Positions 18,301-26,051 of a stretch of 64,000 nucleotides of DNA are shown here, piece by piece (positions within the stretch are counted from its first letter, which is position 1; the number at the start of each line of letters is the position of its first letter). Source of the DNA: Lachnospiraceae bacterium (GTDB lineage Bacteria > Bacillota > Clostridia > Lachnospirales > Lachnospiraceae); the NCBI GenBank assembly GCA_022652545.1, contig JALCRM010000010.1, forward strand, positions 34,298 through 98,297. The letters run 5' to 3'. The notes under the pieces are model-generated. The model made no database searches. It was not told where the DNA came from and saw only the letters and a program-made list of their open reading frames with translations. The position numbers were made by a program, and so were the translations under genes.

Positions 18301-19054
18301 GAAATATACGCCTGAGGGCGGGACCGTGACCTGCAGGATGCGTTCGCATGTCCTGCGTTCCGGGAGACTTGCGGAGGAAGTGCAGGTCAGCGACACCGGC
18401 ATCGGGATCAGCAGGAGTTTTCAGAAGGTGCTGTTTGATCCCTTCGTGCAGGAAGGAAGGGATGATACGGCAGCAAACCGCGGCACCGGACTGGGGCTTG
18501 CCATTGTGAAAAAGATCGTGGACATGATGGACGGAACGATTTCGGTGAAGAGCAGGATCAATGCAGGCACGACATTCACGGTGCGTATTGTGTGCGATTA
18601 TGTGCCTGACAGACCTTCCGGCCGCGGTACGGATGATATAAGCGCGTACGGCAGCGGAGACAGTCTGGAAGGTAAGCACATCCTGCTGTGCGAGGATCAC
18701 CCTCTCAACCAGGAGATCGCCAAAGCACTGCTGGAGGAAAAACACGCTTCCGTTACCATAGCGGAGGACGGGAAGAAAGGTGTCGAAGCCTTTCTGGCTT
18801 CGGAGCCTGCTTATTTTGATGCGGTCCTGATGGATATACGGATGCCCGTCATGGACGGCTATGCGGCAACGAAAGCCATCCGCTCCCTGGCCAGGAACGA
18901 TGCTGCAGAAGTGCCCATCATTGCCATGACGGCAGACGCATTCACCGACGATGTCGAAAAGTGTCTTAAGGCGGGAATGAAAGGCCATGTCGCCAAGCCG
19001 ATCATTCCGTCTGACCTATACGCGGCTCTGGAAAAAGCCATGCGTAAGCGCTGA
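15344..19054 (+). CDS. TetR-PAS-hybrid histidine kinase-receiver chimera
   Basis: About 1236 residues from the ATG at 15344. Residues about 8-60 are a classical TetR HTH (SGYQKMRIKDLAEECGI, AAGTFYTYFDSKTELI), followed to about 190 by helices like a TetR ligand/dimer domain. From residue 203 comes a complete PAS kinase: PAS1 (HPDDR), PAS2 with C373-X10-C384-X2-C387, a third PAS near 450-570, an LTRN module near 590, a further sensor unit, HisKA with H867, HATPase and a receiver with D1164. The PAS part begins where the neighbouring kinase at 19110 begins, so a tetR gene seems to have been joined to a kinase gene. A purine-rich GTG at 15914 could allow separate kinase translation. The frame is uninterrupted. 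The TetR domain would give the kinase a direct DNA output. Confidence 0.93.
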   Translation: MSLPISNAREKLISHGKALLLRSGYQKMRIKDLAEECGIAAGTFYTYFDSKTELINAIALQDWEAMLEEIDRSLDGGRTMHEKLGIIYGLFEHFISVYLSSWVPVGSEPGNVDRYREIREQGLHRLSERVCRILPVREKQSEKRGYCSLSNEELSLVIVENMLSIAENKALCFDSFAETVEQWLTDCGAEVKSPAADPSGSELTPEKLQFLIDATPGKKAFYRIEGDRTQALYQSPELCGYFGTEADDMQRTAAEDAIALVHPDDRQGLLDAIHTCVRTGRPFEHYWRILQRSGETGWVYAEGCICGIRDGAPVILSIYHSPAAENDIYQNIIDGTRSLVYVCDRHTYDILYANKAAREYESGTSGVFSGGKCYSCIQGRTEPCEDCILKAGTGSFDRIRFNSHRGVWEHLSGEYIDWCGHEAFVQYIRDINEQKELQLQYENEKKRYATAVSGANLSVWEYRVREHQIISGQSSLDKYALPEIIENVPASILPLIEEEDRDRFLAMFRKIEAGEEHVSGDYWMKPIGKKPTACEHVVYTVEKDADGAPSVAYGVSIDITAQERERRQFRESMQELLTANPESLCHYTFNLTRNLCYGGQGKSSEVVRAINSDTVDGLFRNIEKLIPAAKQRTAFRRTFNRRQLMENFEAGTHIVSLEYERSDSKGGIISVITSVKLIKNPETNDVTGAVYSMNISHQKRLEKILKIITSQEYQMVSVLDLESRKIEAVYLGAGMPELYREFFRNPGDTCDAEVLKRRSLETWLLPEDAGIYSEATDISRLPGKLNRHGHLAFTVRTRAEGGNSETGFRKFQHYWLDDTHRQIIIITSDVTQSLMHQQQELEKERELREQALSANAAKTDFLSRMSHDIRTPINGITGMVHIAKLQDNPAKTIDCLNKIDTSSRFLLGLVNEVLDMAKAESGKIELHPEPYRTEALREYLDAVIRPLCEEKKIRFEYFTDEAAGVIPVTDVLRLNQIYFNLLSNAVKYTPEGGTVTCRMRSHVLRSGRLAEEVQVSDTGIGISRSFQKVLFDPFVQEGRDDTAANRGTGLGLAIVKKIVDMMDGTISVKSRINAGTTFTVRIVCDYVPDRPSGRGTDDISAYGSGDSLEGKHILLCEDHPLNQEIAKALLEEKHASVTIAEDGKKGVEAFLASEPAYFDAVLMDIRMPVMDGYAATKAIRSLARNDAAEVPIIAMTADAFTDDVEKCLKAGMKGHVAKPIIPSDLYAALEKAMRKR

Positions 19055-19072
19055 TGTTTTTGCAATAATACC

Positions 19073-19102
19073 TTCATCGGCTCTCCGGTTATGCGATACA
19101 AT
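19073..19102 (+). promoter_or_regulatory. Possible promoter with very short leader
   Basis: TACAAT at 19097-19102 resembles a -10, with a poor -35 (TTCATC, 18 bases upstream). Transcription would begin about at the ATG at 19110, which has no Shine-Dalgarno sequence, so the mRNA might be leaderless. Readthrough from the upstream kinase gene is also possible. Confidence 0.35.
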
Positions 19103-19109
19103 AGAACAC

Positions 19110-21938
19110 ATGGAACTGACAGAGGAAAAACTGAAGAGCCTTTCGGAGACCATCCCCGGGAATTTCGGGATCTACCAGATCCGCGGACAGCGTCTTATTG
19201 CGCTATATCTTTCTCCATCCCTGCATTGCATTGCCGGGATGGAGAAAGGGGAATACGAGAAGGTATCGCGGGATGACGCGGCGGATACCGTGATCCCGGA
19301 GGATCGCCCGCTGTTTTGGAAAAACATTGAGAACTGTATCCGTTCCGGCGGTCAGATGAACCACTACTGGAGGATACGCCATCCGCAGTTCGGTTATCTC
19401 TGGGTGCACGGGAATGCGCTCTGCTGCGGTGAACTGGACGGATACCCTGTTCTGATCGTCACATACGGCGACGATTCCAATGAGATCAGCCTGTATAAAG
19501 ATGTCGTGGACAATTCGCAGACCATGGTCTATGTCTGCGACAGGCAGAGCTATGAGGTCCTGTATGCCAACAGAGCCGCCAGGACATACGGCGGCGGCGA
19601 TAAAAACCAGCCGGGGTGTACCTGCTATTCTTATATTCATGACCGGACCGCGCCGTGTGAAGACTGTTTCATGAATACCATGAAGCGCGACGATCTTCTC
19701 AGCAGGGACCGTTTCAACAAAAAACACGGCACGTGGGAACACCTGTCCGGAAAATATATCACCTGGTGCGGGCATGACGCCTTTATCCAGTATATCCAGG
19801 ACGTTACGGAATTCCGAACGGTCAAGAAAAAACTGGAAGACGCGGAGCGGGCCAATGCAGAGGCCTCAATGGCGCAGGATATTATGGACTCCATCTCCGC
19901 CGGCATCAGCGTGCTGCACATGCCGGATCCCGACCATCTTTCCTTCGAATATGTCAACCAGCAGATGTTTCGACTCCTTCACTTTTCGGAGAACGACAAC
20001 AATGTTGCCGTCAGCCGGCATATCAAGGACGAACTGGTGCTGGCTTATATCAGCGACGGTTTTTCCGGCATTCATCCGGATGACCTGGAGCGTGTACGCA
20101 AAACATTTCACGATCATTTTTATTCCGAAAAATTCACAGTCAGCGATTACCGTGCACTTGGCGGGGACGGCAGATATCACTGGCTGCGTGAGGATGTCGA
20201 CCTGCGTGAAGTGACGCCCGAATACCGCCGGTTTTATGCGGCTTACCACGATGTTGACAGCGAAGCTGCCCTCCGGGAGGAACGGGACCGTCAGCTGGAG
20301 CAGGAAAAAGAACTGCGCATGAAAGCCATGGCTGCCAATACGGCCAAGAGCAATTTCCTCGCCAGCATGTCACACGATATCCGTACCCCGATGAATGCCA
20401 TAGTGGGCATGACGAATATGGCCATCGAAAAGGTCGACGATCCGAAGCAGGTGCTCGAGGACCTGCGGATCGTGCAGACATCCGCGCGGAACCTGCTCGG
20501 GCTCATCAACGATGTACTGGATCTTTCGAAAATCGAAAGCGGCAAGATGGAGATCAACAGCGAGGACTTCATCTTCCCGGATCTTCTTGTCGACCTGCAG
20601 TCGATGGGGATCTCAATGATCAAGGCAAAACACCAGAGTTTCCACATAGACGCCAATCGCGTGGACCATGAATTTGTCGTCGGGGATATGATGCATCTGA
20701 AGCAGGTTCTGACGAACCTGCTGAGCAATGCTAACAAGTATACGCAGTACGGCGGAAAGATCGAAATGGTCATCGAGGAACTTCCTCATACAGATGCCCC
20801 GGCGTCGGAAGCCGGCCGGAGAACAGCAGATATGTCGGATGCCGGCCACGGGACGGAAGGTACGTCGGAAGCCGGCCGCAAGACGGCGGATTTCCGCTTT
20901 TCCGTGATCGATAACGGCATCGGTATCGAGAAGAGCAGGATGGAAGAGATTTTCGAGCCGTTTATGCGGGAAGTTAACACGATGGTCAATCCGGTCGAAG
21001 GTACCGGACTGGGACTCACCATTGTCCGCAATATCGTATCGGCTATGAACGGTACCGTAGAAGTAAAGAGTGAAAAGAATGAAGGATCTGTTTTCACGGT
21101 GACAGTACCGCTCGGTCTGCAGGATGAAAATGTCGCCCTGAAGCAGTTCAGCGATGTGTCAGGCGCAAAGGCACTGCTTGTCGTAAACAAACCGGAGCGG
21201 TGTGAAGAAATGCGAAGGCCATATTTAAAGGCCGGTATCCAGTGTGACGCGATCTGCATGGACGAGATCGAAGCGAAGGCGGAAGCCATAAGACATAACT
21301 ATGAGGTCGTGGTCGTTTTTAACGACAGCGACCCGCTTCATATCATACGCAGAGTAAGAGCCTGTGCAGCGGAACAGAATATTTTCTTCGTCTGTGACCT
21401 GAATCAGGCAGACCTGCTGGATGAGGCTGTCAGTGCCGGCGCGGACACGCTGCTTTTCCGCCCGATGTTCAAGGCGACATTTTTTGAGGAGCTGCAGAAG
21501 ATCAGCCGTAAAAAGAGCAGCAATGAATCTGACGAGAAATATATGCTCGGGAAACGTGTCCTTGTAGCCGAGGATCAGCCGATCAATTACATTATTGTCG
21601 AGAATCTGCTGCTGGTGGCCGGCGCAGAGCTTGTGGAGCACGCGGAGAACGGACAGGCGGCAGTCGAAAAATTCAGCGCTTCCCGGGAAGGCTATTATGA
21701 CCTTATCCTGATGGACGTCATGATGCCGGTCATGGGAGGATATGACGCGACGCGTGCGATCCGCTCCCTTGCCAGGCCGGATGCAGCAACAGTGCCGATC
21801 GTAGCCATGACCGCCAATGCTTTTTCCGAGGATGTGCAGAAATCGCATGCAGCAGGCATGAACGACCACATCAGCAAGCCTATTGATCCGGAAACCGTAC
21901 GTAAAGTGCTGGAACAGGTACTATACCGGAAAAAATAA
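19110..21938 (+). CDS. PAS hybrid sensor kinase with pseudo-receiver and receiver
   Basis: 942 residues from the ATG at 19110, chosen because its PAS1 aligns with the PAS part of the TetR chimera from this point. Order: PAS1; PAS2 with C172-X10-C183-X2-C186; PAS3 near 250-390; HisKA with H422 (SHDIRTPMNAIVGMT); HATPase 520-670 interrupted by a 30-residue repetitive insert (565-594); a receiver-like domain near 690-795 without a clear acceptor-Asp motif; and a true receiver with D869 (LMDVMMPVMGGY). It lacks the LTRN modules of its neighbours, and its kinase core is of a different, BarA-like flavour, so it is not a simple recent copy. No output domain. The likely signal is cytoplasmic. Confidence 0.92.
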   Translation: MELTEEKLKSLSETIPGNFGIYQIRGQRLIALYLSPSLHCIAGMEKGEYEKVSRDDAADTVIPEDRPLFWKNIENCIRSGGQMNHYWRIRHPQFGYLWVHGNALCCGELDGYPVLIVTYGDDSNEISLYKDVVDNSQTMVYVCDRQSYEVLYANRAARTYGGGDKNQPGCTCYSYIHDRTAPCEDCFMNTMKRDDLLSRDRFNKKHGTWEHLSGKYITWCGHDAFIQYIQDVTEFRTVKKKLEDAERANAEASMAQDIMDSISAGISVLHMPDPDHLSFEYVNQQMFRLLHFSENDNNVAVSRHIKDELVLAYISDGFSGIHPDDLERVRKTFHDHFYSEKFTVSDYRALGGDGRYHWLREDVDLREVTPEYRRFYAAYHDVDSEAALREERDRQLEQEKELRMKAMAANTAKSNFLASMSHDIRTPMNAIVGMTNMAIEKVDDPKQVLEDLRIVQTSARNLLGLINDVLDLSKIESGKMEINSEDFIFPDLLVDLQSMGISMIKAKHQSFHIDANRVDHEFVVGDMMHLKQVLTNLLSNANKYTQYGGKIEMVIEELPHTDAPASEAGRRTADMSDAGHGTEGTSEAGRKTADFRFSVIDNGIGIEKSRMEEIFEPFMREVNTMVNPVEGTGLGLTIVRNIVSAMNGTVEVKSEKNEGSVFTVTVPLGLQDENVALKQFSDVSGAKALLVVNKPERCEEMRRPYLKAGIQCDAICMDEIEAKAEAIRHNYEVVVVFNDSDPLHIIRRVRACAAEQNIFFVCDLNQADLLDEAVSAGADTLLFRPMFKATFFEELQKISRKKSSNESDEKYMLGKRVLVAEDQPINYIIVENLLLVAGAELVEHAENGQAAVEKFSASREGYYDLILMDVMMPVMGGYDATRAIRSLARPDAATVPIVAMTANAFSEDVQKSHAAGMNDHISKPIDPETVRKVLEQVLYRKK
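20802..20891 (+). repeat. Three 30-bp tandem repeats inside a kinase gene
   Basis: Units at 20802-20831, 20832-20861 and 20862-20891 encode ASEAGRRTAD, MSDAGHGTEG and TSEAGRKTAD. They lie between the N-box and G1 box of the HATPase domain, in a loop that tolerates insertions. Units 1 and 3 are more alike than unit 2. Confidence 0.8.
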
Positions 21939-22050
21939 ATCCAGAAGCCGGATCATGCTCCGGATAAAAATCATACCTTCATTTTTGCTGCCCGCCGGGA
22001 AGCAGTGGCGTTACGTACGGAAAATATCCCATCTTGAAGCAAAAATCATA

Positions 22051-22079
22051 CTGCAAATCAACGAACTTTTTTCTATAAT
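22051..22079 (+). promoter_or_regulatory. Promoter of the first MATE gene
   Basis: CTGCAA at 22051-22056, a 17-base spacer and a perfect TATAAT at 22074-22079 precede the gene by about 50 bases. The -35 matches consensus at three positions only, so its strength may be moderate. Confidence 0.5.
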
Positions 22080-22129
22080 CGGAATATGGATGCATATCGC
22101 TGAATTCTGAAGGAAGACAGGTTACCTCC

Positions 22130-23536
22130 ATGGCAGGAAGTTTTAAACGCTTTTTTGAACCGGTGGATATGACCGAAGGCAAGCCGGCCGGGAAGATCTT
22201 TAATTTTATGGTGCCGATGCTGATCGGCAATATCGCACAGCAGCTTTACAATACGGTCGACAGCATCATAGTCGGCCGCTTTGTGGGCGACAAAGCACTC
22301 GCGGCAGTCGGCAGCGCCGGGCCTATCCTGAATCTGTTCCTGATGCTCTTTGTCGGGATCTCCGTGGGCGCAGGCATCATGGTATCACAGGCATTCGGGG
22401 CAAAAAACAGGGAAAGTCTCTCTGTCGCAGTCGGCACGAGCATCTCGCTCACGATGGTCGCAGTCGTGATCATCATGGTCACGACGCCGTTCATGATCAT
22501 GCCGCTGCTCAGGCTGACGGGAACGCCGGAATCCATTATCCACTGGACCTGGCAGTACCTGATGATCCTGTTCGTCGGCATCATCGGCTGCGCCTTTTAC
22601 AACATCCTGAGCGGGATACTGCGCGGTCTCGGAGACTCTCTGTCCGCTCTCGTCTATCTCCTCATTGCGACTGCGATCAATACGGTCCTGGACTATATTT
22701 TTGTCAGATATTTTCACATGGGGGTCTCGGGGGCGGCAGTGGCGACGATCATTGCCCAGGCCGTATCGGCCATCCTCTCGTACCGCAAGCTGATGCAGAT
22801 GAAGCAGCTTTTTGACTTGTCCGGACGGTATCTGAAACTGCACCGCGGGCCGGCCGGGGAACTTTTGCGCCTGGGCCTGCCTTCGGGCGTGACGCAGGCG
22901 GTTTTCTCCATGTCCATGCTGATCATACAGGCACTGACCAACAGCTTCGGAGAACAGTATATTGCGGCCAATGTGATCGTAATGCGCGTGGACGGTTTTG
23001 TCATGATGCCGGCCTTTTCCTTCGGACAGGCCATGACGACTTTCGCGGGGCAGAACGCCGGCGCCGGAAAACTGGACCGTATCAGGCAGGGCAATAAGGA
23101 AGGCACAATGATCGGTGTAGCGACTTCCGTTGTGATCGCATTCCTGATCTGGCTGTTCGGCAAGGGGCTTATGTCGGTATTTACGGATACGGCAGCGCTG
23201 GTGGACATGTCCTATCATATGATGATGATCCTCATGCCGGGATACATCGCGATGGAAGTGACGCAGTGCCTGTCCGGTACCATGCGGGGCGCAGGCGATA
23301 CAATGACGCCGATGTGGATCTCCCTCATCAATACGATCGCGCTCAGGATCCCGCTGGCCTACGGACTGGTCGCTCTGTCCAAAACAGCGGCACTGCCGAA
23401 GGGCAACTGCTACATGCTCCAGTACAGTCTGATGATCACCTGGCTGCTGGGAGCCGCCATTACATTCGCGTGTTTCAGGGCAGGACGCTGGAACCGGATG
23501 CTGCGGTCCGGCGTTAAAAAAACGTTTGAAAATTAA
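22130..23536 (+). CDS. MATE-family efflux transporter
   Basis: 468 residues with about twelve membrane helices and the MatE signature after the first cytoplasmic segment (IGNIAQQLYNTVDSIIVGRF). The two halves repeat each other, as is typical of MATE. Such proteins export cationic drugs, metabolites or toxins in exchange for Na+ or H+; the substrate cannot be read. A purine stretch (GAAGGAAGACAGG) precedes the ATG at 22130. A different MATE protein follows 144 bases later behind its own promoter, so the pair need not be one operon. Confidence 0.9.
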   Translation: MAGSFKRFFEPVDMTEGKPAGKIFNFMVPMLIGNIAQQLYNTVDSIIVGRFVGDKALAAVGSAGPILNLFLMLFVGISVGAGIMVSQAFGAKNRESLSVAVGTSISLTMVAVVIIMVTTPFMIMPLLRLTGTPESIIHWTWQYLMILFVGIIGCAFYNILSGILRGLGDSLSALVYLLIATAINTVLDYIFVRYFHMGVSGAAVATIIAQAVSAILSYRKLMQMKQLFDLSGRYLKLHRGPAGELLRLGLPSGVTQAVFSMSMLIIQALTNSFGEQYIAANVIVMRVDGFVMMPAFSFGQAMTTFAGQNAGAGKLDRIRQGNKEGTMIGVATSVVIAFLIWLFGKGLMSVFTDTAALVDMSYHMMMILMPGYIAMEVTQCLSGTMRGAGDTMTPMWISLINTIALRIPLAYGLVALSKTAALPKGNCYMLQYSLMITWLLGAAITFACFRAGRWNRMLRSGVKKTFEN

Positions 23537-23554
23537 AAATACGACTGTTATAAT
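23526..23554 (+). promoter_or_regulatory. Strong promoter overlapping the end of the first MATE gene
   Basis: TTGAAA (23526-23531), 17 bases, TATAAT (23549-23554). It overlaps the preceding stop codon. Its transcript would start near 23561 and run at once into the hairpin at 23564, giving either a terminated leader RNA of about 50 bases or readthrough into the second MATE gene. Confidence 0.65.
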
Positions 23555-23563
23555 ATGCAAAAC

Positions 23564-23613
23564 AACGAGTGGCACACGCGTAAATCCGGTTGCGTGTGCC
23601 GCTCGTTTTTTTT
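23564..23613 (+). terminator. Strong intrinsic terminator or attenuator between MATE genes
   Basis: AACGAG plus GGCACACGC pairs with GCGTGTGCC plus CTCGTT through one T/G position, about 15 pairs around a 12-base loop, followed by eight T's (23606-23613). It may end the first MATE transcript, the short RNA from the promoter at 23526, or both. Confidence 0.85.
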
Positions 23614-23680
23614 ATGTTTCTGCGGACGATGACCGGACTGCCGCAGAAGATCAGCTTAAATACAGAAGGAGAAAGCAGCA

Positions 23681-25096
23681 ATGAATGAAGAACCCAATCA
23701 GTTTCTGGAGAACGAGCCGGTTGACCGGCTGATGCAAAAATATGCAATTCCATGCATTATTTCACTCCTCGTCGGTGCGCTGTATAACATCGTCGACCAG
23801 ATCTTTATCGCCAACGCCAGTTATCTCGGATCTTCCGGAAACGCGGCAAATACCGTCGTATTCCCGATGACAGTGGTAGCTCTCGCGATCGCCGTGATGG
23901 CAGGCGACGGCTGCTGTGCCTTCGTCAGCATCCGCCTCGGAGAAGGCAAAACAGAGGATGCCAGGAAGAGCGTCGGTAACGCGGTGGTGCTCGTGGTAGC
24001 GGCAAGTGCCCTGCTGACGGCATTTTACCTTGTTTTTGCCGATGCCCTGATCGATATGTTCGGGGGCACTGTGAACATTGAGACTTTCCGGCACTCGCAG
24101 GAATACTTTTTCTATATCACTCTGGGGATCCCGTTCTATATGTTCGGCCAGGCAATGAACCCGATCATCCGAGCCGACGGAAATCCGAAATTTGCCATGG
24201 TCTCGACGCTGGCAGGTGCGGTGCTCAACACGATACTGGATCCCGTCTTTATCTTTGTTTTCCGCTGGGGCATGATGGGCGCTGCTGTGGCCACGGTGCT
24301 TGGCCAGGCTGTCACCGCCGTTCTTGCGGTCTGGTACCTGCTGCACATGAAGGCTGTCAGGCCGGGCAAAACAGATTTCAGACCGGACAGGACGGTATGT
24401 GCAAAAATGCTGCCGCTGGGCATCACCAGCCTGCTGACGCAGATCAGCCTGGTCGCGGCCATGGCAGCCATCAACAACATGATCCGCAAATACGGAGCAC
24501 TGGATGCCGTGTTCGGCCAGGAGCAGTATGCCCAGATCCCCATGGCAGTCGTCGGCATCGTTATGAAGTTTTTCCAGATCGTGATCTCCGTCGTGATCGG
24601 TATGGCAGCCGGCTGCATTCCAGTCGTGGGCTATAACATGGGTGCCGGAAAGAAGCTGCGCGTCCGCGAACTTTTTACCAGACTGCTCAGGACCGAGGCA
24701 CTGGTCGGCGCGGCGGCACTGGTACTTGTGGAAATTTTCCCGCGCCAGCTTATCGCACTTTTCGGTGCCGCAAATGAGAGCGCATATTATACGGATTTTG
24801 CGGTGAAGGCATTCCGCATTTATCTCTGTATGATCGTCTTTGCCTGCATAAATAAAGCCTGCTTTATCTTCCTGCAGGCAATGGGCAAAGCGCTGGAATC
24901 CACGATGCTTTCGGTCACGCGGGAAGTAGTTTTCGGCGTCGGCTTTGCGCTGCTGCTTCCGCACTTCTTCGGCCTTGACGGCGTTCTGTATTCCATGCCG
25001 CTGTCGGATATCCTGACTTATGCCGTGGCGGTTTTCCTGATCCGCGGTATTTACAGGGAACTGGACACGGGCGCTGTCGCGTGCCTTGTTTCATAA
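23681..25096 (+). CDS. MATE-family efflux transporter (MepA-like)
   Basis: 471 residues, about twelve helices, opening with a short acidic N-terminus then VDRLMQKYAIPCIISLLVGA, typical of the MepA/DinF-like MATE branch. It differs clearly from the upstream MATE protein, so the two are neighbours rather than tandem copies. AGAAGGAGAAAG precedes the ATG. Its last 46 bases overlap the end of the convergent PAP2 gene on the minus strand. Substrate unknown; multidrug or toxin export is the family role. Confidence 0.9.
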   Translation: MNEEPNQFLENEPVDRLMQKYAIPCIISLLVGALYNIVDQIFIANASYLGSSGNAANTVVFPMTVVALAIAVMAGDGCCAFVSIRLGEGKTEDARKSVGNAVVLVVAASALLTAFYLVFADALIDMFGGTVNIETFRHSQEYFFYITLGIPFYMFGQAMNPIIRADGNPKFAMVSTLAGAVLNTILDPVFIFVFRWGMMGAAVATVLGQAVTAVLAVWYLLHMKAVRPGKTDFRPDRTVCAKMLPLGITSLLTQISLVAAMAAINNMIRKYGALDAVFGQEQYAQIPMAVVGIVMKFFQIVISVVIGMAAGCIPVVGYNMGAGKKLRVRELFTRLLRTEALVGAAALVLVEIFPRQLIALFGAANESAYYTDFAVKAFRIYLCMIVFACINKACFIFLQAMGKALESTMLSVTREVVFGVGFALLLPHFFGLDGVLYSMPLSDILTYAVAVFLIRGIYRELDTGAVACLVS

Positions 25097-26016
25097 AGAC
25101 TGAAAAGCAGGGGAAACAGGAATGTGATAAAAAACAGTCCGAAAGCTTCGGTGATGGAAACGGCCGCACTTTTGGGAAGAGCCAGGGACAGGAGACCGTT
25201 CAGGCAGTTGTAAATAAAGGCATAGACGATGCCTCCGCAGAGGAAGCGCCCGAGCCTTTCAGCCGTTCCGGTCTCCGTGGTGAAATTCACGTATCTGTGT
25301 TCCAGAAAGAGGCCGATCCCGAAGCCAAGGACACGCCCGCCGGCATTGAAACCGTCCAGTGCCAGTTTTTTCGGATCGACCAGCAGGACGCCGTCCGCAT
25401 AATCCATTGGATAAGGCTTCAGGCTGGCATACAGGGCCATGACTGTGAAAAGTACGATGGACAGGATCAGGAGCCGGAGATAGTTTGCCGGCTCTTTATC
25501 GAGCCACTGCAGCAGTTTCCCGGAGACCCACAGCATGAAAAGGGCGATGCCGCAGGCGACCAGCACATCCTGGGGTGTATGGACACCGACGTACAGCCGT
25601 GAAAACATGATCAGTGCGATGATGACGATGCCTGCGATCCGTATGGCTTTGTGTCTGCGGTACCAGACCGCGATCCCGCCCCAAAGGGAGGTCCCGACGG
25701 TCGTGTGGCCGCTGGGAAAGGAATAGCCGGTAGCAGTATTAAATGCCGAATCAAGCGGCTGGACAGCTGCATCACGGATCCAGGGACGGTACACGCAGGC
25801 TGTCAGCTTGGTGAAATTCGCGACATAGTTGGCGGTTTGTATTGAAGTCAGCAGAAATCTGCCGGCCTTCTTATCGATACTCCAGTAAATGCCGGAAACG
25901 ATAAGCATGGGCAGAATGCTCCAGCCGAGGTCTGTAAAGAACAGGAAGAAACTGTTGAAGACACCGCCCGTCATTTCACGGAACTGCTGCAGCATCAATA
26001 AAAACTGAATGTCCAT
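25051..26016 (-). CDS. PAP2-family membrane phosphatase, long form
   Basis: 321 residues on the minus strand, ATG at 26016 with a CGGAGG site. The N-terminal 180 residues contain the PAP2 signatures in diverged form: CVYRPW, SFPSGHTT and SRLYVGVHTPQDV. Four further membrane helices follow. The lysine that normally precedes the first motif is not obvious, so catalysis on lipid phosphates is likely but not certain. It differs from the short PAP2 protein at 7742. It lies 35 bases downstream of the MscS gene on the same strand and could be co-transcribed with it. Confidence 0.87.
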   Translation of the reverse strand: MDIQFLLMLQQFREMTGGVFNSFFLFFTDLGWSILPMLIVSGIYWSIDKKAGRFLLTSIQTANYVANFTKLTACVYRPWIRDAAVQPLDSAFNTATGYSFPSGHTTVGTSLWGGIAVWYRRHKAIRIAGIVIIALIMFSRLYVGVHTPQDVLVACGIALFMLWVSGKLLQWLDKEPANYLRLLILSIVLFTVMALYASLKPYPMDYADGVLLVDPKKLALDGFNAGGRVLGFGIGLFLEHRYVNFTTETGTAERLGRFLCGGIVYAFIYNCLNGLLSLALPKSAAVSITEAFGLFFITFLFPLLFSLYETRHATAPVSSSL

Positions 26017-26051
26017 TTATGCCTCCGGGAGAAAAAATGTTTTGCCTGCTG

